From CAZUNO01 sp964621445 [NCBI: Candidatus Hadarchaeota archaeon] (GTDB lineage: Archaea; CAYQAE01; CAYVLA01), in assembly GCA_964621445.1 (NCBI GenBank), contig CAZUNO010000012.1:16516-80515 (forward strand): a stretch of 64,000 nt of DNA, read 5' to 3'. Shown here piece by piece: positions 33,485 to 41,407 of this stretch (its first letter is position 1; every line of letters begins with the position of its first letter). Position numbers and translations under genes: made by a program. Under the pieces are notes generated by a model. It ran no database searches. It was not told the DNA's origin and saw nothing but the letters and a program-made list of their open reading frames with translations.

Positions 33485-35128
33485 CTATCTCCTTACGGGG
33501 AGGGAAAGATAACTACCCATTTTTCTATCGTGGTAAACAAGATTTTGGGAGGGAAGTAAATTTGGGTAGAAGGCCGGGAAATCACTGTTAGCAATATCCA
33601 ATCTAAGTCCAACATCGCTTGATATCGCCTTCCAAACCGGCATCAACTCTATTCTGAATTCGTAGATCTCCCCTGGGACCAGTGGCTCAGGATCCCTATG
33701 GGATCGCCGGTGGGAGCCCCGAAGTCTTCCCGTGGTCAAGAGTATTGATTCGCCGGCCGGTCTAACCTCGGTCAGTTTGGCTATCCAGTCAACATCCTCT
33801 CGATCGCTGGATGAGAATAGGTGAACAACCGGTGATCCGGCTATTTCGATCTTACCGGGCTTTTTAGCTGAGGTATACACCAACATCCTCTCTTCCGCCC
33901 TTCGGATATCTGAATTTCTACCCGAAACGGTCGGAACCGGATTCTCAGGGTCGTGCTTGATATGGTCCGGTGGGTGGTCCCCCGCCGGATTCTGCTCAAG
34001 GGTTCCCCGGGTTTCTCCTGGTCCCATTTCTCCCTCGGACTGCAGATAATACCTCTTCTCGAGGGTATCGGGGGGCCAGGATTCCTGAAACCTCCACTCA
34101 TCCTTGCCCAGTACGAAGATCCTCACCGGTGGTTCTTCCATTACCCCATTATCCTTTCCCTTCAACCAGTGATCGAACCACCGGAGTTGGACGTTTCTGA
34201 GATCAAATCCCTCACGACCGCCATGAAGCCAGGGCCCTATTAGCATCTTCTTTGGTGCTTTGATCTCCATGAAGCTCCTCAACGTTCCCCTTATGAAATA
34301 ATCAAACCAACCCCCAAGACAGTAGATAGGGACATCTATCTCCCCGAACAGGTTCCCCGGGGATTTTCCGTACCAGAAAGGACTATCGGTATCGTTCTCC
34401 ACGATCTGCTCAAGGAACTGGCCTCCATAGATCCCCTTTCCACCCAATGCATGTTCGGCCACTCGTCTCGCTCTCGCAAAGTGAACCTTTTCCCTCATAC
34501 CCTCCAAACTTTCATACTCCTGGTCCCGATGAATACCTGGGACCTTTGGAGCAACTATGTGAGCAAGATGGCTTATGGACCATCTCAGCATCAACATGTT
34601 CATTATCCCCCCGGGATAGGCCGCCTCATTGTACATGTTCGCCCCCGCAAAACTGGTGAACATGGCCTTTAACCCCGGCGGGTGCTCGGCGGCCAGGAAA
34701 AACTGGTCCATGCCCAGGTAGGAACCTCCCATGGTGCCAATGTTGCCGTCGCACCATGACTGCTCCCCTATCCAGGACACGGTGTCGAATCCATCGGGCC
34801 CATCCTGATCGAGAAAGCTAAACTCCCCTTCAGAAATCCCGGTTCCCCTAACCTCTGCCTCAACAACCGCGTAACCTCTGGAAACGAATTCCCTGTGACA
34901 TTCCTTATCCCGCCTTTGGGGAGGGTCATTTACGTTATGATAGGGCGTTCTTATCAAAATGGTGGGAAATGGCTCATCCACGTCCGGACGAAAGACCTCA
35001 AGGTAGAGCTTTACCCCATCCCGCATGGGTATGTAGGTCCTTTCAACCTCTCCAGGGTCGTAGAGCCTTATTCCCCAGGCCGGATCCAGTTTCTTTGAGG
35101 ACAAGATCGTATTCTCCGCTGCAGTCAT
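33485..35128 (-). CDS. CocE/NonD-family alpha/beta hydrolase (X-Pro dipeptidyl-peptidase S15-like)
   Basis: About 547 residues. The N-terminal DGVKLYLEVFRP and PTILIRTPY strands lead to the nucleophile in MGGSYLGM (G-x-S-x-x-G). The acid lies near GGWFDYF and the histidine in IGPWLHGG. The C-terminal jelly roll (about 430-547) is typical of the family. ATG at 35128 is preferred; a longer reading to 35158 crosses the promoter-like CAATATATCC. The family includes cocaine esterase, glutaryl-7-ACA acylase and dipeptidyl peptidases. No signal peptide is seen. Confidence 0.85.
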   Translation of the reverse strand: MTAAENTILSSKKLDPAWGIRLYDPGEVERTYIPMRDGVKLYLEVFRPDVDEPFPTILIRTPYHNVNDPPQRRDKECHREFVSRGYAVVEAEVRGTGISEGEFSFLDQDGPDGFDTVSWIGEQSWCDGNIGTMGGSYLGMDQFFLAAEHPPGLKAMFTSFAGANMYNEAAYPGGIMNMLMLRWSISHLAHIVAPKVPGIHRDQEYESLEGMREKVHFARARRVAEHALGGKGIYGGQFLEQIVENDTDSPFWYGKSPGNLFGEIDVPIYCLGGWFDYFIRGTLRSFMEIKAPKKMLIGPWLHGGREGFDLRNVQLRWFDHWLKGKDNGVMEEPPVRIFVLGKDEWRFQESWPPDTLEKRYYLQSEGEMGPGETRGTLEQNPAGDHPPDHIKHDPENPVPTVSGRNSDIRRAEERMLVYTSAKKPGKIEIAGSPVVHLFSSSDREDVDWIAKLTEVRPAGESILLTTGRLRGSHRRSHRDPEPLVPGEIYEFRIELMPVWKAISSDVGLRLDIANSDFPAFYPNLLPSQNLVYHDRKMGSYLSLPVRR

Positions 35129-35214
35129 TGGTGAAAATGGGATATATTGTTTTCGCAACCGGGGTTCCGCCGTAAAAAAGTGTTATACCACATGTATGGA
35201 TAATTCCTAAGGCC

Positions 35215-36438
35215 ATGAGAATTCACCTGGTCATCATAATACTCATGTTTTTAATGCCCGCAGTTTCCCCAATGGAGGAAAAGGTCGATCCCCGGACGGG
35301 GAGAATCCGCCTGCTCTACATTGGATCCTCTTACTGGGGCACCAGACCGGGCCTCATATTCCTTTCGGACCCCAAGTTCCGCCCAACCTTGATTCCTGCC
35401 ATCACCGTCTGGTCCACTGGCAGGCAAACATTCGGAGATCCTGAACAGGATATCGCCAGGAGCATGAGGATATATTTCCCGAGAACATATGAAGATCTGA
35501 TAGCCAAGTATGATTTCATCCAGCTATCAGGCTGCAACGAGAACGTAATCAGCGGCAGATGGCAGCGGGATTTCACACGGGCAACGAGGGAGGAGGGCCT
35601 CGGATTTGCCATGACCGATGGGTATCGAGGCTTCGGTGGCGGTCCCCAGGCCCATTCAACCTGGGAGGGGAGTTATCTTGACGCAGCACTGCTCCCCGTG
35701 AACTCACTCACCAAACAATTCGTAATAGGGCCCATGTGGGCTAGGGTCCTTGAACCAGACAATGACCTCATGAAATCGCTGCCTCTAGAAAGTGCCCCTC
35801 CTCTTATGGAAATAAACGAGGTCACAATGAAACAGGGTGCCACCTTGCTCATGGATATCGAGCCCCAGGCCAAACCCCTAATGGCATACTGGGACGTTGG
35901 AGAAGGAAGATGCCTTGCCTGGACATGTGATCTTCACGGAGCACCTAGGGGGTCGGGCATCTGGCAAAGGGAATGGAACTACTGGATTGATTTCGTACTC
36001 AACCTTGATTACTTCGTGGCGGGTATTGAATGCCCCAAGGACCCCATGATGATGCACGCCATAAGGGAAGGATTCTGATCGTACTCGGAGAGGCTTGCCC
36101 TCATAAACGATCTAATATCATTCATACAAAGATTCGGGGCCAGCACCGGGAAGATTGACCAGCACTTGGATATCTTGAAGTCCCTGAAGAGAGATATCGA
36201 TGAGTCGTATCTGGATCAAAAGTACCAGGAAACCCTGTCTAAAATGAGGAACCTGGAAAGGGAATTCGAGTCGGCTCAGGAAACGGCCATGGAGATTAAG
36301 GATAATGCACTTCTCTGGGTCTACACGGTCGAATATTTGACGGTTCTGGGAACCATCCTGGCATCTGGTGCCGTTTTGTGGTCCGTCCTTGTGAAAAGAT
36401 CCCTTTACAGGGAGGTGAAGACCACCCGTGAGAAATGA
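35215..36438 (+). pseudogene. secreted ThuA-like protein with coiled coil and membrane anchor, interrupted by an in-frame TGA
   Basis: The first segment (35215-36078, 287 residues) has a signal peptide (MRIHLVIIILMFLMPAVSP) and a class I glutamine-amidotransferase-like/ThuA-like domain (IRLLYIGSSYWGTRPG, IQLSGCNENVIS). It stops at TGA 36076-36078. The same frame continues without another stop to 36438 and adds a helix (SERLALINDLISFIQRFGAS), a coiled coil and a membrane segment (VEYLTVLGTILASGAVLWSV) with a basic tail. The tail is what a cell-surface protein needs, so the full 408-codon frame is probably the original gene. A CGA-to-TGA change would explain it. TGA is a normal stop elsewhere in the window. 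Confidence 0.7.
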
Positions 36439-36449
36439 TTACGTCGACA

Positions 36450-37147
36450 TCATCTCCATACCAGCCTCAGCCCCTCGATACCAAGGGGAACTCCAACATA
36501 CTCATCGGTCCAACCATGGTAATCCCTAAAACTCCGTGGATTCACCCCTGTGAACTCGTCCGCCTCCCAGTGTCTGGGACCTAGGAGGTTTCGGAGGCTG
36601 TTAGTGAGCTTTATTTTGATTTCATTCATGCCCACCTTGAGTTCATCCTCAACGCAAATCCGATATTCCCGCCAGAAAACGTTCCCTACCTTCTTTTCGT
36701 TGACTATAAATTGGGCTACGGTACCCCCGAGCTGTTCAAACTCAAGGTAGGGCCTCCCGGGCCTCCGCTTCTCGATCCTTATTTCCGTTTCCAGTACAAT
36801 TGTCCCGGCGAAGAAGGGATATCCATGAGTTCTAAGGTCTGATATATCAGGGCACTCGGACTCCTCCTCCGTGAGAAGAGGGCACTTTCCGTCTATCCTA
36901 ACCGCAAAATCACCAAGAATATAGGCATCCTCGATACTGAGATCCTCTTCCTTTCTCCCCCTGATTATGACACGATTACGCCCCTTTACCAGGCATCCAT
37001 CCGCCGAAATCCGTCTGAATGCCGGATCAAGCCACCATGAATTCTCCTGGGGTTCAACCTTTCTCTCGTTGATGTAAAGGTCAAACCTCTGGGCATCTTC
37101 AATAACCACGGAAACGGAATATGACGAATCATTACGGAACTCGTATT
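36450..37147 (-). pseudogene. 3' portion of a glycoside hydrolase gene cut off by the integrated element
   Basis: Codes for about 230 residues of a C-terminal beta-sandwich (YEFRNDSSYSVSVVIEDAQ onward; WWLDPAFRRI; GYPFFAGTIVLETEI; ending VGVPLGIEGLRLVW). The frame runs into the 10-bp repeat at 37138-37147 and is closed by a TAA just inside the element; a GTG at 37109 could start an orphan product. Its partner is the frame at 45222-47387. Joining the two through one repeat copy gives an uninterrupted reading frame, so this is the tail of that gene. Confidence 0.88.
37138..37147 (+). repeat. left attachment-site core
   Basis: AACTCGTATT, identical to 45232-45241. To its left is the 3' part of the split glycoside hydrolase gene, to its right the element. 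Confidence 0.88.
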
Positions 37148-37204
37148 ATGTCACGTGTTAGTGTTGCTTTTGTTCCAATATTAATCTAATCGAGATGATA
37201 GCTT

Positions 37205-37218
37205 GATATATTTAAAAT
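37205..37218 (+). promoter_or_regulatory. TATA block of the left recombinase gene
   Basis: GATATATTTAAAAT, in a very AT-rich 60-bp stretch, ends 28 bp before the GTG at 37246. It is typical archaeal spacing for a leaderless message. Confidence 0.5.
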
Positions 37219-37245
37219 TTTTTATAAAAAAAATCCATTAAAATT

Positions 37246-38226
37246 GTGACAATAATTATATTTATTAGGATTCAAAGAAAAAGATATTGGAATCGAGATC
37301 TAAAAAAAAATGAGATTTGTTTGAAGTTGAAATCTAAAAACAAGATAGACTTGAAGCTGGCACGGTTTAGAGAAAGGATATCTGGCCGGAAGTGGAACCC
37401 ACTGACCGTGAGGCAGTACGTGGTGTGGGCCAGGAGGCTTGAGGCCTGGGCCAAGCTCCATAACCAAGAACCGGAAAGCTTCCCGGGCTTGATGTTCGAC
37501 TTCGACACCTATCTCGCCAACCTCCCCCGGAACCCGCCCTGGGGGTCCACCAAGAAGAAGGGCGACAGCTATGCGTATCGGTCCCGGGTCCAGGCTCTCT
37601 CCGCAGCCAAGCTCTACCTACAGCTCATGTACGGGGCCCGCCTGGAGCGGGACGTGGACCAGTTCGTATCCGGGCAGCAACCCCAGTTCAAGCCGGAGTG
37701 GTACACCAGGGAGGAGGCACACAAGATCTTCAGAGACACCGCCAACTGTAGCTACCCCTCCTGCCGGGCCATGACCAGGCTGGGGTACGACTGCATCCTG
37801 CGGTGCGCCGAACTGGTAAAGGTACAGAAAAACGACATAGACATGAACCGAAAAACCCTGGAGGTCAGGGCGGTCAAGCACTCCATCCCCAGAGAGGTAG
37901 GGTTCACCGAGAAGACCAAGGCCCTGCTGGAGCCGGTTATGGAGAGGCGAAAGACTGGGCACCTGTTCCTGACCTACGAGACCGAGGACAGGCCGGGCGT
38001 CAAGCCCTTCCAGCCGCAGTCATGGAGCAGGCACTTCAGGAGAGAGCACAACGCCAAGTTCCACAAGCTGTGCCGGCATTCGAGCATTATCCACAAGCTG
38101 CAGGAGGGATGGAGGTTCGGCGATGTCTACCTCCAGGCCAGGCACAGGCACCCCTCCATGACCGCCAAGTACGCGGAGTACGCAGCGGTAGAGGTCCCGG
38201 AATGGGCTCAGGAGACCCCTTTCTGA
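37246..38226 (+). CDS. tyrosine recombinase (integrase) of the element
   Basis: 326 residues. Residues about 35-145 are the SAM-like DNA-binding domain (WNPLTVRQYVVWARRLEAW). The catalytic domain carries Arg186 in YDCILRCAELV, a lysine near 211 (AVKHSIPREV), His273/Arg277 in FHKLCRHSS, His302 in ARHRHPSM and the nucleophile in KYAEY (309 or 312), so all active-site positions look filled. The first 30 codons are AT-rich and lysine-rich while the rest is clearly GC-rich, unlike the flanking genes. Start GTG is 99 bp from the left repeat. It faces into the element and is the probable enzyme for integration and excision. Confidence 0.85.
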   Translation: MTIIIFIRIQRKRYWNRDLKKNEICLKLKSKNKIDLKLARFRERISGRKWNPLTVRQYVVWARRLEAWAKLHNQEPESFPGLMFDFDTYLANLPRNPPWGSTKKKGDSYAYRSRVQALSAAKLYLQLMYGARLERDVDQFVSGQQPQFKPEWYTREEAHKIFRDTANCSYPSCRAMTRLGYDCILRCAELVKVQKNDIDMNRKTLEVRAVKHSIPREVGFTEKTKALLEPVMERRKTGHLFLTYETEDRPGVKPFQPQSWSRHFRREHNAKFHKLCRHSSIIHKLQEGWRFGDVYLQARHRHPSMTAKYAEYAAVEVPEWAQETPF

Positions 38227-38982
38227 AGGCGGTAAGCCCTCGCCATTAGCGGTGAAGGAAAGGGGGAAGACAAAAACACAAAGCCTGAAAAAGGTGACCA
38301 GCCGCCAGTGAAGAGGAGAAAAAAACTTTCTGAATATTGAAATTATGATCATTTAACTTGGAAATGAGAAGCCCCCCAATCAGGGATCTTTATGATGAGA
38401 AAAAGGGTTGACCCAGCACCTATAGACAGCACAGGTATCTCCTATAAGAAACTGCCAAACCATCCCGATATCGATTAGGCAAATGAAAAACACTCAGTGC
38501 TACCGCTATCTACCGATTTCCTTACCACCGGGGAATGGAAGCAAGATTAAGATACTGCTCCCCCTAAACAAACTCCGGGGGGTTTTCTAGTTAACCTCTA
38601 ACCATAGAAGAAGCTTTCCCGATCCTCTTCCGCTGTGAACAGATTTCGTGAAACAATATAAGATTGGCTATACTTCTGACCTTCTAGACATGCACAAACG
38701 ATTCCTGCTCAACCTAGAAAAGGTACAAAATAGGCAGAGATAACGCTATTGCTAGGCGGGGCAAACAGTGAACACGTCAATCATTGCCGGGTATTGCCTG
38801 GGCAGGGCCCTAGTGTACTTCTTGATGGTCATCCATTTTCGGCCTTGGTCTGTATAGCATTAGATGGTTGGTGGACCCTATTATAAAGCATCCCAGTATG
38901 CATTTCGTTCCCGACCCCTTGACGGTAGTAAGAGACCACAAGATGGGGAGGAGACCTATTACCACACGTTTGGCTGGCGGAA
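38227..38982. other. non-coding stretch inside the element
   Basis: No credible gene. A GC-rich hairpin with a following T run (about 38561-38586, CCCCC paired with GGGGG then TTTT) could end transcription from the recombinase side. Short frames on both strands are broken by stops. Confidence 0.5.
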
Positions 38983-39207
38983 CTAGATCCTCGATCTTTT
39001 TACTGCCAGCTTCACGTCTTCCCCCCGTACTGTCTTTCTTCCCGCGTGTTGAGCCATCTTTTTAGCCCTGACCGCGACCAGGGCTCCGTGCTTCTCGAGC
39101 AGCTGTGCCAGGGCACGTGTGGCCGAGGCGCTGACACGCTGAGCATGAGCATTGTCTCTGATAATTCTCTCCACTGGGGCTAAAGGCAGTTCCCCCACAA
39201 CATTCAC
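38983..39207 (-). CDS. archaeal histone
   Basis: 74-residue histone-fold protein: GELPLAPVERIIRDNAHAQRVS (helix 1 and start of helix 2), ATRALAQLLEKHGALVAVRAKKMAQHAGRKT and VRGEDVKLAVKRS (helix 3). It contains the conserved HAGRKTV turn and no N-terminal tail, as in methanogen HMf-type histones. Starts are GTG 39207 or GTG 39198. It lies inside the integrated element, so it is probably cargo and could compact or silence element DNA. A host copy elsewhere is not excluded. Confidence 0.92.
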   Translation of the reverse strand: MNVVGELPLAPVERIIRDNAHAQRVSASATRALAQLLEKHGALVAVRAKKMAQHAGRKTVRGEDVKLAVKRSRI

Positions 39208-39397
39208 CTACAGGGGCAGTTTCCCGGCCCCGTATTAAGGTGTTGCCCCTGACGGGAGTGCCCTGCCGATATGGTTTTCGACCGATCTCCGCCCGTGCAG
39301 GCGCGGGCCTTCACTCAGCTTGCGCCCGTTGAGCGAGTAGAAGCATTTTCAAGGGAGGGGGATAAGGCGGCATTGTCATTTATGGAAGGCAAGCCCC

Positions 39398-39734
39398 ATG
39401 AAGGCAAATCCACGTTGGGTTAGGTTCTCCTTGGCAGCATTCGCCGTGATGGCTGCCGCAGTCCCTGGCTTTGCGATTCTCGATATCTACAATTTTGATT
39501 GGTATTACTTTGGAGGAACGGGGGGGGAGAGCTTCGCTGGCAACTTTACTGCCTATCATATTTGGTATGCTCAACTTAGTAGTTTTCTTTTCAGGCCCTC
39601 TTATGTTCGCACTTGGGATTCTAGAGGGATATCAGATTGTTCGTGGTCTTATGGATCCTTACAAGAATCCTAGCGAGTTCCCAGTGCCTCATACTACAGT
39701 AAGGTATGAGAATGACATAAGGGGAGAAATATGA
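39398..39734 (+). pseudogene. small two-segment membrane protein with a frameshift at a G8 run
   Basis: The first frame starts at ATG 39398 with a membrane segment (FSLAAFAVMAAAVPGFAILDI). The following frame, one base ahead, supplies a second segment (IIFGMLNLVVFFSGPLMFALG) and a tail ending at TGA 39732-39734. The frames meet at eight consecutive G (39520-39527). Seven would give one open frame of 111 codons plus stop. It could be phase variation, decay or a homopolymer error. The stop overlaps the next ATG (ATGA), so the two genes were coupled. Confidence 0.55.
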
Positions 39735-40351
39735 AGTCTGTACGAAAGAAGGTTTATGGGAACCGAATAATAGTAATTACTGGTCAGAGTACTTCTTTGA
39801 ATTGTGGCGGTATGGGAATGATACTCGGCTTCACTAGATCCTTGGAAAACTCCTTCCAAGAATCTAAGATTTTCCTTCTATCAAATAATTCTAAACTGGA
39901 TCAAAGAAGATATGCCTTGGAGAATATTGAGATCGTGCAAAGATCTTGGGTAAGGGCAAAAGATAGAGATTTTCAGAAGTATCTCTATACTGTTATCTCC
40001 TTTCTCCTTATTGTAACTAGGGCTTTCCTTTACCGTTTGGCAGGAGTACTTCATCTTGAGAGTGAAAGAATCTTGGAGTCTACGCTCTCTGTTTATGTTC
40101 GGTCGAATGTTGTTGTCGATATCAATGGGGATTGTTGGTCTCGGCATTTCGATCATCGTTTTTTTCCCTGGTTATTGCCCTTGGTTTTACATGGGGTGGA
40201 TTTAACTAGGAGCGGAGGTATTGGTTTGGCATTATATTATCGACCGGTGGTTCTGTTTTCCCTATTTTTGTTCACTGTGCTCCCCCAGTTGGGGGTCGCC
40301 AGGATTACTCCTGATTGTAGTGATCTCGGGGAGTTAGAGCGATTGGAATAA
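39731..40351 (+). CDS. truncated polysaccharide pyruvyl-transferase-like protein
   Basis: 206 residues. The N-terminus (IIVITGQSTSLNCGGMGMILGF), the mid-region (KIFLLSNNS) and VVVDINGDCWS resemble the first half of CsaB-type pyruvyl transferases that decorate surface glycans. Full-length relatives have about 350-450 residues, and the nucleotide-binding C-terminal half is absent. The last 50 residues look out of place (repeated VVLFSLFLFTVLPQ). It is probably a decaying gene. The assignment is tentative. Confidence 0.45.
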   Translation: MKSVRKKVYGNRIIVITGQSTSLNCGGMGMILGFTRSLENSFQESKIFLLSNNSKLDQRRYALENIEIVQRSWVRAKDRDFQKYLYTVISFLLIVTRAFLYRLAGVLHLESERILESTLSVYVRSNVVVDINGDCWSRHFDHRFFPWLLPLVLHGVDLTRSGGIGLALYYRPVVLFSLFLFTVLPQLGVARITPDCSDLGELERLE

Positions 40352-41407
40352 GGGCAGTACCATCCCAAACACTTGTAGCCTTCAAGAACAAGGCTCCCGA
40401 TAGACGTCGGGGCCTCGCGTCAGACAATGCATCTACCCTGGCTCTCGGCCATTGATCTTTGGAGCAAGATGGATAAATGAAATTTAGGGAGGAGATTATC
40501 AGCCTGCTGCCAAAACCTATTTCACACCAACTACAATAGGACTAAAGGACATTGTGCATCCGTAGATACAAAAATGGGTTCCAAACTATTTCGATAACAC
40601 AGGGACTGGAAAACCTAGAAAGAGCTTGGTCTAGATCTCATACCCAAATTCTGCGAGAAAATAGCATGATTCTAGGGCCTACCTCTCGATGATCACGCCG
40701 GGCCGTTCTCACCACATATCGCCGTCCATTGTTTAGTGCCTCTATTGGCTACTCCTCCTGTATCAATCCCTGTCTAGGAATGTTGGCGCGGATATGCCCG
40801 AATAATCATTCCTCATAACTTGCTGAAAGTCCTCCGTAGACATGGTGGACAACGTTCCAGACGCTATCTACTCACCGGTCTCGGAGTAGGTGACTACAAC
40901 ATTCAGCTTCTGGGCCACACATATGTTCAAGGAAGGATTCCTCCTGCCCTCCACCAGCCTTCCCTCGCCCCACTGGAAGGAGGGAACTTTCAATAACAGG
41001 ATTAGAGCTCAATTATTGGTTGTTCAAGAACGTGGTTCAATCTCTTCATAGCATCAATCATCTCCTTCTGTACTCTGCACCACTCTCCGTCATCGTCTCC
41101 CTACATCAGTAATCTTCTTTCAAACCCTTGAAGCTTTTCTGTCCTCCATCTTGGCCCATGCAAGTCATCATGTGTAATTGGCTAAAGAACAGCAAAACAC
41201 ACCGCATTGCCGGAACCGCGGTACCGCGAAATAGTTATTAAAACCCCTAATTCAAAAACAGTCAACAAAATCCGTCCAAACCCCCAAAACCCGCTCATTC
41301 AAGCTCAAAAATTGAAATAAAAAAATCCAAAAAACATAACCTTGGATGTCCACCCGCTACAGCGAGGGAATCCCTACGGGCCGGCCCACTTGGTCAAGAA
41401 TACATAA
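40352..41407. other. 1-kb stretch without recognisable genes
   Basis: No frame of convincing length on either strand; short peptide-like remnants are separated by stops, as in decayed DNA. Two notable features are the 12-bp perfect palindrome CGCGGTACCGCG at 41217-41228 and a C/A-rich, G-poor run at about 41250-41340 just after it. Confidence 0.5.

Noticed and set aside
36076-36078. TGA as a selenocysteine codon
   Set aside because: Many other genes in the window end at TGA, no SECIS-like hairpin is evident, and the protein context does not call for selenocysteine. A nonsense change from CGA is simpler.
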